A DNA stretch of 64,000 nucleotides from Shewanella maritima (GTDB lineage: Bacteria > Pseudomonadota > Gammaproteobacteria > Enterobacterales > Shewanellaceae). A program made the position numbers and the translations under genes. Numbering within the stretch: position 1 is the stretch's first letter; each line of letters begins with the position of its first letter. The stretch covers positions 3,721,501 through 3,785,500 of the forward strand of contig NZ_CP036200.1 of NCBI RefSeq assembly GCF_004295345.1, in the 5' to 3' direction. The notes beneath the pieces are model-generated. The model searched no databases. It saw only the letters and a program-made list of their open reading frames with translations, and was not told the origin of the DNA. Shown here in pieces: positions 47,937-57,994 of this stretch.

Positions 47937-50408
47937 ATGCAATCATCGATATCTGAAATCACCAATGAATTTGCCATTAGTCAATATGATGAAGGCTACT
48001 TAACTAGTGTAAATCGTCGCACCTTCGAGAAGATTGACTCAGCCTCTTTGTATTCGGAGATGTTTGCAGGGGAATTTACCAAAACACACCAGCTGCATAT
48101 TGTCGTGGGAATGGACTCTGGGCTATTAGTCAATTATTTACTAAACCAGACGCTTGCTGACGGTTCTAAGTATGTGTTTGTTGAGCTGCAAGATGTATTG
48201 GATTTACTCAACGTTGAAATCCCAGAGTCACACGCCAAAAAAGTACAAGTGCTCAGTCTTGCCCAGTTCGAGCAGCAAGTGAGTCAAGGTGCTTATAGCA
48301 TTTTCATCACTAAGTCTAAATTTTCTGTTCATCGCTCAAGCGCTGTCAAAGGTAACCACTTGCAAAGTTATTCGCAGTTAAACGCTGCCGTAGAAAAGCT
48401 AGTGCAACATGAGTTTTTTGAGCAGACAACTCACTTTAATCAAAAGATGTTCGTTAAAACACAGTTGCGAAACCTGCCTGATAACCTGCAACCAGTATCG
48501 GTATTGAAAGACAAGTTTCGCGGCAAAACCTGTGTTGTGCTAGGTGGTGGTCCGTCACTAGACTTGCACCTTGATTGGCTACTGCAAAATAGAGATAACC
48601 TTATTGTTTTTGCCGTATCTCGACTAACGGGTAAGTTAAATAAGTTAGGTATTCAAGCTGATATTATCGTTTCTGTTGACCCGCAGCCTGAGAACTTTGA
48701 TGTAAATAAAGATCTCATGCAGCTCACGCCCAATGCATTGCTTGTATATTCATATCACCTTGAAACTCGCATGGTAGGGCAGTGGTCAGGTGCAGCCTTG
48801 TATACCGGCAACCGTTTGCCCTGGAGCGAGCTAGATGCTGACAACACCTTATCAATGGGCCCGACAGTAACTAACTCTGCGGTTGAAGTTGCAGTGGATA
48901 TGGGGTTTGAGCAAATTGTGTTGTTGGGCGTCGATTTTTGTCACTCCCAATCTGGGGCTACGCACACCAAGGGGACTTTTGGCTCAAGTTTAGGGCCGCA
49001 ATTAGGGCAAATGTTTGAATGGGTAGAGACTTACTCTGGTGAGATGGCGGAAACGCCTATGCAGCTGGTTTCAGCTATCGCCGGGTTAGAAGAGTCTGTC
49101 GCCTCCTATTCAAACGTTAGGGTCGTCAATATTGCCAAAGATGCCGCTAAGGTTAAGGGCGTTGATTACCAAGCTCCAGAGTCAATTAAGATCGCGAGTA
49201 TTGATCAAGGATTGAGGGATATCGTTAATCCAAAGCACTACAAACTTAGCTTTGAGCAGCGTCAACCCCTGCTCCAGGCGCTCAGTAATGAGCTGATTCA
49301 AACTAAAACTGACTTTAATAAGCTCATCCCACTGTTGGATGATGCCAGAAAGTTAACCGAAAAAATGCGTACGGCTTCAGAGCAGGATTTGGTTAAGCTT
49401 TTTGCCAAACTCGATAAAGTAGAAGATAAAATCAATAGTGGCTTCTCGACTCTTGGCTCTGTTTGTAAGTTCTACGGCTACTATGAGTTCAGTCAGTTTT
49501 TCTCAACCCAGCAAAATGATGAACGCAGTCAGCAAGATGTGATTGTCAGCTTAGTTAAGTACTACAAAGCTTTTGAAATTATTGCTAAAGACTTACTGGC
49601 TTTGGTTAAGGATTCACTCGAGCGGGTTAGCTTACGAATAGATGAAGGCGCACCCAATGTCGATGTTGAGCAGCTAGTGGAAAAGTGGCGCAAATTCGAT
49701 TTAATTGGCCGCAGTACCATTTGGAAGCAAACTTTCTCTGAGCGCTATCAATCTTTACCTGCAGCGCAACAAGAATTAGTTGATGAGTGCGAGTTTGACT
49801 ATCAAGCGCACTTTACTCAGCTAGCCAGTCCCAAAGCACCAGATAAAGCCCCATTTATTGACAATGCTTTTCATAAGTTGAACCTGCTTAATCAAAACCG
49901 TCATGAGTTAGGTGTAAGTAAGATGGTGCAGTATACCGAACCATACATAGACACTGGCGAAGACATTCGCAGGTTACACTTCCTTGCTAGCAGCTATTTG
50001 CAGGTTTTTCAGGGAAAAACACAACAAGCGTTAGAAGCTATCCTCAACATTCCAATTGAGCAAATGCAGGAGCTAGAGCTTAAACAAGCCATCAGTTTGT
50101 TGCTGCAATTCAATCGGCTCGATGATGCAGCAAAGTTACTGAATTTAGTTTGTGACTTTAGTGATGAGTATTTACCCAAGTATGCCAAAGTATTGCAGTT
50201 GTCGGGGCGCTATCAAGAAGCGCTTAATGCCTATGTGTCTTATTTAGAGAAATCACCCAATAGCATTTCGGTGCAATTAGAGTTGAGTCATTTTTTATAT
50301 CAATTGGGTGAAGTTAACTATGCACTTGAATACGTTGAGCAGGTGCTCAAGCTAGAGCCTGAAAATGCAACAGCGTTAGAGTACAAAAAGGTAATGCTGC
50401 AAGCGTAA
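47937..50408 (+). CDS. maf: Maf-family (DUF115) motility accessory factor, putative flagellin nonulosonate transferase
   Basis: An 823-residue protein of the motility accessory factor family, whose members attach pseudaminic or legionaminic acid to flagellin. The central domain has CVVLGGGPSLDLHLDWLL near residue 203, IIVSVDPQPENFD near 246 and IVLLGVDFCHSQSGATHTKG. The C-terminal part contains TPR-like repeats (GRYQEALNAYVSYLEKSPNS, then GEVNYALEYVEQVLKLEPEN). ATG 47937 with TAGGTAAG upstream is preferred to the TTG opening at 47862. It is divergent from the pse operon, which should supply CMP-pseudaminate. No flagellin gene is in the window. Confidence 0.87.
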   Translation: MQSSISEITNEFAISQYDEGYLTSVNRRTFEKIDSASLYSEMFAGEFTKTHQLHIVVGMDSGLLVNYLLNQTLADGSKYVFVELQDVLDLLNVEIPESHAKKVQVLSLAQFEQQVSQGAYSIFITKSKFSVHRSSAVKGNHLQSYSQLNAAVEKLVQHEFFEQTTHFNQKMFVKTQLRNLPDNLQPVSVLKDKFRGKTCVVLGGGPSLDLHLDWLLQNRDNLIVFAVSRLTGKLNKLGIQADIIVSVDPQPENFDVNKDLMQLTPNALLVYSYHLETRMVGQWSGAALYTGNRLPWSELDADNTLSMGPTVTNSAVEVAVDMGFEQIVLLGVDFCHSQSGATHTKGTFGSSLGPQLGQMFEWVETYSGEMAETPMQLVSAIAGLEESVASYSNVRVVNIAKDAAKVKGVDYQAPESIKIASIDQGLRDIVNPKHYKLSFEQRQPLLQALSNELIQTKTDFNKLIPLLDDARKLTEKMRTASEQDLVKLFAKLDKVEDKINSGFSTLGSVCKFYGYYEFSQFFSTQQNDERSQQDVIVSLVKYYKAFEIIAKDLLALVKDSLERVSLRIDEGAPNVDVEQLVEKWRKFDLIGRSTIWKQTFSERYQSLPAAQQELVDECEFDYQAHFTQLASPKAPDKAPFIDNAFHKLNLLNQNRHELGVSKMVQYTEPYIDTGEDIRRLHFLASSYLQVFQGKTQQALEAILNIPIEQMQELELKQAISLLLQFNRLDDAAKLLNLVCDFSDEYLPKYAKVLQLSGRYQEALNAYVSYLEKSPNSISVQLELSHFLYQLGEVNYALEYVEQVLKLEPENATALEYKKVMLQA

Positions 50409-50537
50409 GTTTTAGCCTATTAGCTGAAGATATTAATAAATCGCAAAACACTGGTCTGAATAGTTTCTTGTTGGGCCTTAATGGCGTTACAATTAGCGCC
50501 AATTTCAACGTGCCATAAACCCGATACAGGAGTTGTT

Positions 50538-51017
50538 TTGAACCTGAGTTACCTTTCGCTTGATCAATATAAACGTAAGTGGATTTTTAGCCATAAAGAT
50601 CTGCCTGTGACCGATGACGACAAGCAAGCCATTAAGCCTTTATCTGATAAAAGCGCGATGGAAGTGTGGAACAAGTGGATCAGCAACAAAAGTAGCCGTG
50701 CAGAGCAGTTTACTAAAGGTGACTGGCCCGCAAAGGATTCGGCATGGAAGATAACAGAGCATTGGCAAGCTGCTTGGGACAGTGAAGACAATGCAATGCC
50801 AGAGGTGGTTTCGCAGCACATAGATTGGGCTGGCGACACTCAGGTATTCTTCTGTTATGAGAAGTATCAAATTATTGAAACACGTTGGGATGTATTTGTA
50901 AGAAACTGGAAGTGTTTCTTATTTTTCGATGATGGCCCACTATTGATTGCACCAGGGCAAAAACAAGCGATGATGTTTGAACAATCTGGGCAATTTAAAC
51001 TAGGAGTACGTGGGTGA
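50538..51017 (+). CDS. DUF2947-family protein
   Basis: A 159-residue protein of unknown function, starting LNLSYLSLDQYKRKWIFSHK and rich in aromatic residues. It is recognised as a DUF2947-like family found in Vibrio/Shewanella relatives. The start is set at TTG 50538, because AGGAG lies five bases upstream. The frame also contains ATG 50481, which lacks a binding site and would add 19 residues. No signal peptide or membrane segment is visible. Confidence 0.65.
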   Translation: MNLSYLSLDQYKRKWIFSHKDLPVTDDDKQAIKPLSDKSAMEVWNKWISNKSSRAEQFTKGDWPAKDSAWKITEHWQAAWDSEDNAMPEVVSQHIDWAGDTQVFFCYEKYQIIETRWDVFVRNWKCFLFFDDGPLLIAPGQKQAMMFEQSGQFKLGVRG

Positions 51018-51077
51018 TCATCTAGCGAGCTTGGCTTGCTAAGTTCGCTGATTCAACAAGATCTCAAAGAGTTTATA

Positions 51078-51644
51078 ATGAAAAAATCGCTAATTCTTAC
51101 CTCATTAGCCCTTACCGCTTTATCTTTTAGTTCAGTTATCCAAGCCAAAGAAGTCGCTGGTGTTGAAGTTGCAGAAAAACTTGACGTTACTCACGCTCAG
51201 CTACAGTTAAATGGCGCTGGCGTACGCAGTAAGTTTTTTATGGACTTATATGTAGGTAGCCTCTACTTACCTGCGCCGCAAACTGAGTTAGATGCCGTAC
51301 TTGCTCAGCCTCATTCGGTGGTGCGTTTAAACATCACTTCAGGGATGATCACCTCTGAAAAGATGCAGGATGCGATTAATGAAGGCTTTGAGCTTGCAAC
51401 TAAAGATGATGTTGCCAGCATTCAGACTGAAGTCGACACTTTTATGACCTTTCTAAGTCATGAAATCGTTGAAGGCGACCAGTTTACCTTTGTCACTCAA
51501 AAAGATATGGGTGTGACCACGTTTAAGAATGGTCAGCAGTTAGGTGTAATTGAAGGTGAAGCCTTTAGACAAGCTCTGCTCAAAATCTGGTTAGGCGATA
51601 AGCCTGCGCAAAAGAGCTTGCGTAAGAAAATGCTTAATAAATAG
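51078..51644 (+). CDS. Periplasmic chalcone isomerase-like protein
   Basis: A 188-residue exported protein. A signal peptide (MKKSLILTSLALTALSFSSV, cleavage after IQA) is followed by a chalcone-isomerase-like fold region (VEVAEKLDVTHAQLQLNGAG, KFFMDLYVGSLYLPAPQ, EGEAFRQALLKIWLGDKPAQ). Bacterial members lack plant flavonoid chemistry and may bind fatty acids or lipids. ATG 51078 is chosen because the signal peptide begins there; the frame opens 14 codons earlier. A shared terminator follows. Confidence 0.8.
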   Translation: MKKSLILTSLALTALSFSSVIQAKEVAGVEVAEKLDVTHAQLQLNGAGVRSKFFMDLYVGSLYLPAPQTELDAVLAQPHSVVRLNITSGMITSEKMQDAINEGFELATKDDVASIQTEVDTFMTFLSHEIVEGDQFTFVTQKDMGVTTFKNGQQLGVIEGEAFRQALLKIWLGDKPAQKSLRKKMLNK

Positions 51645-51688
51645 CCTTTACCTTCTCAAAATAGCAAAAGTACTTGGTTAAAAATAAC

Positions 51689-51712
51689 AAAAGCGCCCAC
51701 GGGCGCTTTTTT
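51689..51712. terminator. Bidirectional terminator between the CHI-like gene and the RNA methyltransferase
   Basis: AAAAGCGCCC-AC-GGGCGCTTTT stem with flanking A and T runs. It serves the convergent genes on both sides. Confidence 0.88.
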
Positions 51713-51774
51713 ATTTTCAACTTTAAACTACCTACGCCAAAAGGCAGTGTCAGTAGTAGGCGAGCTTATAAATG

Positions 51775-53202
51775 CTAGCTTTTCCTGATAAATACAGCTG
51801 CAAACATGCCGTCACTGTTAGCTTGCTCAGGCATCACGGTAAGCATTTGAGTTTGCTCATCAGTGAAAGGGTGACGCAGCGTTTGTAGCTCAAAGTGAGT
51901 GTTGGCCTTAGCAAAGGCTTCCACAACGCCTTGGTTTTCCGCTATGGCGAGTGAGCAAGTTGCGTAAACCAATTTTCCGCCCACTTTTACCGCCTCAGCG
52001 CTGCGCGTGAGAATATCGAGTTGTAGCTCTGGTTTGTTGTTAATTGCAGACTCGTCATCAATCCAGCGCATGTCTGGGTTACGACGCCAGGTACCAGTGC
52101 AGCTACAAGGCGCATCTACGAGTACACCATCAAAACTAATTGCATCCACAGGCAATGATTCATCCTGCCAAGGCGCCGTTGTGATGCCGCTAAAACCTGC
52201 GCGCTTGGCGCGTTTTTGCAGCTCTTGCAGCGGCTTTTTACGAATATCTGAACTAACAATACTGCCGCTAGAGTGAGCATTTTGCATAAGCATTTGCGAG
52301 CGTAGTTGCAGCGTTTTACCGCCTGCGCCGCTGCAGGTATCCCACCAGTGTTCATCGTCTTTAACTGCACAAACATAGCCAATCACTTGCGAGCCTAAAT
52401 CCTGGATCTCTAAGCGTCCTTGTTTAAAGGCGTTTAGTGCAGGCAAGTTGATATTTTTATGCCCCAGATTTATCGCGTCATTAATGTTTTCACTCAATTG
52501 GGCATCAATCTGCTCTTTGACTAACTCTGTTACTAATGTCTGTGCTGACACATTTTGCGCACGGCCCCAAATTGGTGGTCTTGAGCTGAGCGCCGCAGCT
52601 AATGAGAGTTGTTGCTGAGTCACCTCCGAGTTAAGAGCCGAGTCGGCATTTGCATCAGAACTAGCATCAGCTTGTTTGTTGGCAAAGCAATGTTGCCAAA
52701 ACCATGTTGGTGCTAGATCGCTTGCATTGATATTAATGCCTACTGCTTGGTTTACATACGCGGTTAACTGCTTGAGTTCATCTACGCTAACAAAGTCACC
52801 TAGCGTTGGCGCGTCAAGTTGCCAATTGATGTCTAATGATGATAGCTGCTGCCAGGTGCTAGCTGCTCCAGCAAATTGTTTTGCTTCAATCTTGCTGGCA
52901 AGTGCAATCATGGCTAACCAGTTAGATGCCTGTTGATAGTCACCCAGCTGCTTTAACCAACCCCACCATCTAAATGTGGCAAATAGAGTTTCGCGGATAA
53001 CTTTACGATCTTTTGAGCCATGCTTTTTATGCTCGCGAAAATAGTCGGCAACAATTCGGTCTGCTGGCTGTTTATCCGTCATTACCTTATCAAACAGCAT
53101 ATGAATGGTATTGGCATAGCTTAAGGCTCTGCGCTGCGAAGGCTCGTCAATATTTAGCTCGCTGATAGCTAACGGCATTGAATGATTAGGGGCGATGATC
53201 AT
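51775..53202 (-). CDS. RsmB/NOP-family RNA (cytosine-5) methyltransferase
   Basis: A 475-residue SAM-dependent m5C methyltransferase. The N-terminal NusB-like helical region is followed by the catalytic domain with the SAM loop WWDTCSGAGGKTLQL, motif IV VDAPCSCTGTWRRNP and motif VI YATCSLAIAENQGVVEAF, which holds the nucleophile cysteine. It resembles RsmB but has a longer, Ala/Ser/Asp-rich linker near residues 175-205 (QADASSDANADSALNSE), so it may be a paralogue rather than RsmB itself. The exact RNA target is not evident. Confidence 0.86.
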   Translation of the reverse strand: MIIAPNHSMPLAISELNIDEPSQRRALSYANTIHMLFDKVMTDKQPADRIVADYFREHKKHGSKDRKVIRETLFATFRWWGWLKQLGDYQQASNWLAMIALASKIEAKQFAGAASTWQQLSSLDINWQLDAPTLGDFVSVDELKQLTAYVNQAVGININASDLAPTWFWQHCFANKQADASSDANADSALNSEVTQQQLSLAAALSSRPPIWGRAQNVSAQTLVTELVKEQIDAQLSENINDAINLGHKNINLPALNAFKQGRLEIQDLGSQVIGYVCAVKDDEHWWDTCSGAGGKTLQLRSQMLMQNAHSSGSIVSSDIRKKPLQELQKRAKRAGFSGITTAPWQDESLPVDAISFDGVLVDAPCSCTGTWRRNPDMRWIDDESAINNKPELQLDILTRSAEAVKVGGKLVYATCSLAIAENQGVVEAFAKANTHFELQTLRHPFTDEQTQMLTVMPEQANSDGMFAAVFIRKS

Positions 53203-53273
53203 GGTGAGTTACTGGCAGGTCAAAAGTCAGCTGGGGATTTTACCATGAGGCTTTTTTGATTGGCACAGTTTGT

Positions 53274-53304
53274 AAATAAAAAAAGCCGAGCGTGTAAGCT
53301 CGGC
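53274..53304 (-). terminator. Rho-independent terminator of the 53365 gene
   Basis: On the minus strand, GCCGAGC-TTACAC-GCTCGGC is followed by a T-rich run. Confidence 0.82.
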
Positions 53305-53364
53305 AAAGGGTTGGAAGACCTATCGGTTAAATAGGTAGGGTGGAATAGGATGAATTAGTGTTAG

Positions 53365-53694
53365 CTAGTCTGCCTGGTGCTCAAAGGTTCTGCCTTGTGG
53401 TTGAGCGTGCGCAGAGCCTCGCGGTGTGCGTTGCAAGTTTGGGTCATCATATACAAACCCTTGTTGCTGGCGCTCGGCATGTCTTGCAGCCTTTTTAATT
53501 AATGAGCGTCCAAAAAAGTGGGCGCTTATTAAAGTAATAGCGATAAAAATAATCAGAAAAGGCAGCAGCGCAATAGTGGCAACTGATACCGCTAGCATGA
53601 CTAACAATGCGATGATTGGATGCAAACCTTGCATAAGGTTAGCAGGCTTAAATCCATTAAACTGAAACGACTGAAATTGTTGCTTAAAACTCAT
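53365..53694 (-). CDS. Small hypothetical inner-membrane protein
   Basis: A 109-residue protein with a hydrophobic region at about residues 25-62 (IIALLVMLAVSVATIALLPF and onward), enough for one hairpin or two membrane helices. A polar Gln/Arg-rich tail (AARHAERQQQGFVYDD, TPRGSAHAQPQG) follows and is probably cytoplasmic. It has its own terminator. No family or function was recognised; codon use is like that of its neighbours. Confidence 0.65.
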   Translation of the reverse strand: MSFKQQFQSFQFNGFKPANLMQGLHPIIALLVMLAVSVATIALLPFLIIFIAITLISAHFFGRSLIKKAARHAERQQQGFVYDDPNLQRTPRGSAHAQPQGRTFEHQAD

Positions 53695-53937
53695 AAATTG
53701 GCCTCAATACTTGATGTGCCAAGGAGGAATCTGCCGGACTTAAAGTGGTCAATTACTCACTTTGTGCAAGGGCAGAAGACTCGATGCCAATCAAGAATAA
53801 TCTTGTTAGTGACATAAAATGTCATCAGTGATTGCAGTGTGCAATATTTCAGCGTGGCAATCACGTTAATCCTCGTTAATGTTTTGCAAGACAGCAATTG
53901 TTGAGCTTTGTTGAATCGGTTTTTTTTCGTGTTTCTG

Positions 53938-54609
53938 TCAGAAGTCTAAGTCGAGGGCAAAACAAAGGTACGCCATTAACGCTTTAGTGTGCTGATACTC
54001 TGCCTCACAAACGTCGACAAAGTCTTTACTGCACACTTGCTCAACTGAAATTGGCTTAACCGCAATAAAATCTTTGCGTTTTAACTCGTCAATGAGTGGA
54101 TGCTGTTTGTCATAACCTTTTGGCGGGCGAATTAGGCTATCGCCAGTGAGTTCGAACCCAGCATCTACAACTTGCTCAATGGCTTTTTTATATCCGTTTG
54201 GGTTTTCATCGATACACTCACGAATAGCGTTGAGCGCTTTAGATTCTGGATGCCAAATGCCGGCAGCGATAAAACAGCCATCATTTGCTAGGTGCAGGTA
54301 CAGCCCAGGTGCATGTACATCTTTGGCTTGAAAATGCCTAAACTGAATGCCAACGTTAAGTTTGTATGGTGTTTTATCTTTGCTAAAGCGACTATCACGC
54401 TGCGGGCGCATCATGCTACCACCTACCTTTTTCGGCACAGCAGTGAGCCTAGGTGACATGCCAAGTACCACAGGTGTCATCACTTCAATAAACTCTAGCG
54501 CTGGCGTGCGAACTTTGTCTTCGTAATCTTGCTGATTTTGTTTAAACCAATCGCGGTCATTGTTCGCCGCTAATTGCTGTAAAAATGCAAAAGTGTGATC
54601 GCTAAACAT
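53938..54609 (-). CDS. DUF2461 (TIGR02453-type) family protein
   Basis: A 223-residue cytosolic protein of a widespread uncharacterised family. The N-terminal signature TFAFLQQLAANNDRDWFKQN is followed by the conserved RPQRDSRFSKDKTPYKLNVG and GLYLHLANDGCFIAAGIWHP. Length is typical. No catalytic motif is established for the family and the neighbours give no clue. Confidence 0.85.
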   Translation of the reverse strand: MFSDHTFAFLQQLAANNDRDWFKQNQQDYEDKVRTPALEFIEVMTPVVLGMSPRLTAVPKKVGGSMMRPQRDSRFSKDKTPYKLNVGIQFRHFQAKDVHAPGLYLHLANDGCFIAAGIWHPESKALNAIRECIDENPNGYKKAIEQVVDAGFELTGDSLIRPPKGYDKQHPLIDELKRKDFIAVKPISVEQVCSKDFVDVCEAEYQHTKALMAYLCFALDLDF

Positions 54610-54868
54610 ACATGTTCCATATAAGTACCGAAGATAGAGTTACAGGTTTGTCGTTTCGCTAAGCTATGTCAAATATCATATGTAAGCTTGTGTGCTCAAA
54701 TAGCGGCTGCTGTCGCGAGCACTTTTTGTGGTTAGCGGAGCGGTTTTGACGTGCGCGAAGAGCAAGTTAGTTTACTGATTAAAGTGCGTTAACTTAATAC
54801 AATCGCTAAGATGTATGATGACATTGGCAATATAAACTAGCTTATAAACAAGAGTTAAAGGTCAAGTA

Positions 54869-55297
54869 ATGGCAGCAGACTTACAAATAATCGGTTGGTG
54901 TGAATGGGCGAGATTCCCGCATATCAACAATGAGCGAGTCAATATGAAAGTCGATAGCGGCGCACGCACCTCAAGCTTGCACGCGGTTGATGTGACGCCG
55001 TTTACTAAACAAGGTGAGCCGTGGATAAGAGTCGTGTTTCAACCTGAGCAAGGCTCTGATAGAGAGGTGACGCAAGAGTTCGCCGTATTTGATAAACGCA
55101 AGGTGAAAAGCTCTGGTGGTCATGTAACAGATCGCTATGTGATAAAAACCCCTGTGATTATTGGTTCGCAAGAGTTTGATATTGAACTCACCTTGACCTC
55201 TCGTGAGAACATGAAATTTCGTATGTTACTTGGCCGCAGAGCTCTGGCTGGGCGTTATTTGGTCGATGCTCAATCATCATATGTTTTAGGAGAATAA
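54869..55297 (+). CDS. RimB-like retropepsin/zinc-protease family protein (DUF785)
   Basis: A 142-residue protein with an aspartic-protease-like motif MKVDSGARTSSLHA near residues 27-40 and a second conserved segment MLLGRRALAGRYLVD near the end, as in the family called ATP-dependent zinc proteases (PF05618). It is four bases upstream of rimK, and such pairs occur in the rim operon of pseudomonads, where this protein affects RimK activity. No rimA homologue is seen. The activity named for the family is poorly proven. Confidence 0.82.
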   Translation: MAADLQIIGWCEWARFPHINNERVNMKVDSGARTSSLHAVDVTPFTKQGEPWIRVVFQPEQGSDREVTQEFAVFDKRKVKSSGGHVTDRYVIKTPVIIGSQEFDIELTLTSRENMKFRMLLGRRALAGRYLVDAQSSYVLGE

Positions 55298-55300
55298 CAA

Positions 55301-56206
55301 ATGCAAATCGCCATTATGTCGCGTAATGCTAACTTGTATTCCACTCGTCGCCTACAAGAGGCTGCAATTGCTCGTGGGCATGAGGTTCGAGTGATTGATG
55401 CTCTTGCCTGCTACATGAATATTAATATGCGGGCATCGAGCATTCACATGCGCGGAGAGGAATTACCTAAGTTTGATGCAGTCATTCCTCGTATTGGTGC
55501 CTCGGTGACTTTCTATGGTACTGCAGTGCTAAGACAGTTTGAGATGATGGGTACTTATTCGCTTAATGAGTCTGTAGCCATTTCTCGCTCTCGCGATAAG
55601 CTGCGTTCTTTGCAATTGCTTTCTCGTAAAAACATTGGCTTGCCAGTAACAGGGTTTGCGAATAAGCCTACCGACGTCCCCGATCTACTCGACATGATTG
55701 GTGGTGCTCCCTGCGTGATTAAGTTACTTGAAGGCACTCAAGGTATTGGCGTGGTGCTGGCCGAAACCCGCAAGGCCGCTGAATCAGTAATCGAAGCCTT
55801 TATGGGGCTCAAAGCCAACATTATGGTGCAAGAGTATATTGAAGAGGCTGGCGGCGCTGATATTCGCTGCTTTGTGATTGGCGATAAAGTCATTGCAGCC
55901 ATGAAGCGCCAAGCTTTAGCAGGTGAGTTTCGCTCTAATTTGCATCGCGGCGGCACGGCAACCTTAGTTAAGCTAACACCAGAAGAGCGTTTAACTGCAG
56001 TTAGAGCGGCTAAAACCATGGGCTTGAACGTAGCGGGCGTGGATTTACTACGCTCTAAGCATGGTCCCTTGGTCATGGAGGTGAACTCCTCTCCTGGGCT
56101 AGAAGGGATTGAAAAGGCGACCAATATAGATGTTGCTGACAAGATAGTTCAGTTTTTAGAAAAGAGCGCTGAGAAAAAGTCTACCCGAACCAAGGGCATG
56201 GGCTAA
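55301..56206 (+). CDS. rimK: Ribosomal protein S6--L-glutamate ligase
   Basis: A 301-residue ATP-grasp enzyme that adds glutamate residues to the C-terminus of ribosomal protein S6. The protein begins [23 protein letters not shown]-grasp elements are [41 protein letters not shown] and [18 protein letters not shown] with Mg-binding residues. It is four bases downstream of the RimB-like gene and clearly cotranscribed. Length and all motifs are normal. Confidence 0.95.
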   Translation: MQIAIMSRNANLYSTRRLQEAAIARGHEVRVIDALACYMNINMRASSIHMRGEELPKFDAVIPRIGASVTFYGTAVLRQFEMMGTYSLNESVAISRSRDKLRSLQLLSRKNIGLPVTGFANKPTDVPDLLDMIGGAPCVIKLLEGTQGIGVVLAETRKAAESVIEAFMGLKANIMVQEYIEEAGGADIRCFVIGDKVIAAMKRQALAGEFRSNLHRGGTATLVKLTPEERLTAVRAAKTMGLNVAGVDLLRSKHGPLVMEVNSSPGLEGIEKATNIDVADKIVQFLEKSAEKKSTRTKGMG

Positions 56207-56325
56207 CGTTGGCATATTTATTTACACTTTATAATTCAGATTAATCTAATGAACTAGTTTGACAATTTCTCATTGTTTTCCACACTTACTGTGTACAGAA
56301 GGAAAAAGAACGACAGGGAGTCGCA

Positions 56326-57906
56326 ATGAGAAATAACCTACCTATCACTCAAAAACTATATCCAATACCAAGCCACATGCGCTTAATTTCAGGAACTAAT
56401 CGCAAAGGGCATATCACATACTGTAATGATGACTTTGTTGAAGTAAGCGGATTTACGCGTGAAGAGTTAATTGGTCAGCCACATAATATTGTTCGTCATC
56501 CAGATATGCCGCCAGCTATTTTTAGAGACATGTGGTCTTACATATCAAAAGGTAAGGTGTGGATGGGGTTGGTGAAAAATCGACGTAAAGATGGCGATCA
56601 CTATTGGGTTAGTGCCTTCGTTACACCGGTATTTGAAAATGAGAAAGTCGTAGGGTACGAGTCGGTGCGTGTCAGCGCACTACCAGAAGAAGTTAATCGC
56701 GCAGAGCAGGCGTACAAGCGAATTCGTAATGGGCTAAAGCCGCGTAGCGAAGTGGCTGTGCGCTCCAATCAACTTATCAGGTTGTTACCGGTTTGGCTGC
56801 CTACCTTGGTGGTAGCTAGCATGATGGTGCCGTTTTGGGGCGTGAGCGCAGGCGCCTTGTGCGCCTTGGCTGCCGTGGCGTCAAGTAGTTGGATGGGCTA
56901 CAAACAATATCAAGATTGGATGGATGTAATCCGCTTAAGTCCAAATTCATTTTCTAATCAAACTGTTGCAGAAACGTATTTTTCCGACTTTGGTGTAAAG
57001 GCTAGAGCGAAACTTGCCCTAGGTAGCGAGGTTGCTCGCTCACGCACCGCAATGACACGTATTGAAGACTCTGCCACGTCACTCGATGGCATCGTTGAGC
57101 AAACTCACCAGGAAGCTGAATCCACAGCTGATGCGATTGATATACAGAGCGCATCAACTCAACATATTGCAGCGGCGATTACTCAGATGTCCAAAGCTAT
57201 TCAGGATGTGTCTAGCAATGTCGAAAACTCTGCGCTAAGCGCACAAACAGCACTGGAAAATGTCAATGCGGGTGGCGTACAAGCCAGTCAAGCTAAAGAG
57301 TCGATTGATGAACTTAATCGCTCAGTTGCAGAAATCGCGCAAACCGTGCGTGATTTGGCTGAGTCAACCAATGAGATAGGTCAAGCGGCAAGCCTTATTT
57401 CCAACATTGCCGACCAAACTAACTTGCTTGCACTCAATGCTGCAATTGAAGCGGCAAGGGCCGGCGAGCAAGGCCGCGGCTTTAGCGTGGTTGCTGATGA
57501 GGTTCGGGCATTAGCATCAAAAACTCGTGAGTCAACAGACCGGATCCATTCGATTGTGTCAGTGCTCACTCTGCGTGCAAGTAATGCTGTTGAGGTATCT
57601 GAGCGCGGTGAGCTTGCAGCAACCCAGGGCGTAGATATTGTTGATAAAACTCGCCAGTCGCTGGACTCTATCTGTTCGTCCGTCGAGCAAATTACTCGGC
57701 TTACCATGGAAATGTCGGCGGCGGTTGAAGAGCAAAGCTGCGTTGCTGATAACATAAATCAGCAGATTATTGAGATTGCTGATTCTGCAAAAGTGACCAA
57801 AGACTCGTCAGTTAAATCGCTGCAGAATTCTAATCAGCTTAATGACTCTGTGTTAACGGTGAGGTCAATTATTCGCCGTTTTGCGGTAGGTACTTTAGGT
57901 GAATAA
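56326..57906 (+). CDS. Aer-like PAS-domain chemoreceptor (aerotaxis/energy sensing)
   Basis: A 526-residue signal transducer. The N-terminal PAS domain ([38 protein letters not shown]) is of the FAD-binding Aer type. A short hydrophobic hairpin ([16 protein letters not shown] and the following helix, residues about 152-185) anchors it to the inner membrane without a periplasmic domain. The C-terminal methyl-accepting domain has the hairpin tip [21 protein letters not shown]. It should couple to CheW/CheV-CheA. It ends at a terminator shared with the next chemoreceptor gene. Confidence 0.9.
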   Translation: MRNNLPITQKLYPIPSHMRLISGTNRKGHITYCNDDFVEVSGFTREELIGQPHNIVRHPDMPPAIFRDMWSYISKGKVWMGLVKNRRKDGDHYWVSAFVTPVFENEKVVGYESVRVSALPEEVNRAEQAYKRIRNGLKPRSEVAVRSNQLIRLLPVWLPTLVVASMMVPFWGVSAGALCALAAVASSSWMGYKQYQDWMDVIRLSPNSFSNQTVAETYFSDFGVKARAKLALGSEVARSRTAMTRIEDSATSLDGIVEQTHQEAESTADAIDIQSASTQHIAAAITQMSKAIQDVSSNVENSALSAQTALENVNAGGVQASQAKESIDELNRSVAEIAQTVRDLAESTNEIGQAASLISNIADQTNLLALNAAIEAARAGEQGRGFSVVADEVRALASKTRESTDRIHSIVSVLTLRASNAVEVSERGELAATQGVDIVDKTRQSLDSICSSVEQITRLTMEMSAAVEEQSCVADNINQQIIEIADSAKVTKDSSVKSLQNSNQLNDSVLTVRSIIRRFAVGTLGE

Positions 57907-57937
57907 ACCTGTGCGCTAGGTGAGTCAATTATCATCT

Positions 57938-57974
57938 AAAACACGCATGATTGTTAATCAATTGTGTGTGTTTT
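57938..57974. terminator. Bidirectional terminator between the two chemoreceptor genes
   Basis: AAAACACGCA pairs with TGTGTGTTTT, including one G-U pair, with ATTG/CAAT inside the stem. A and T runs on the flanks allow use in both directions. Confidence 0.6.
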
Positions 57975-57994
57975 ATTGCATTTGACTACTGGCG

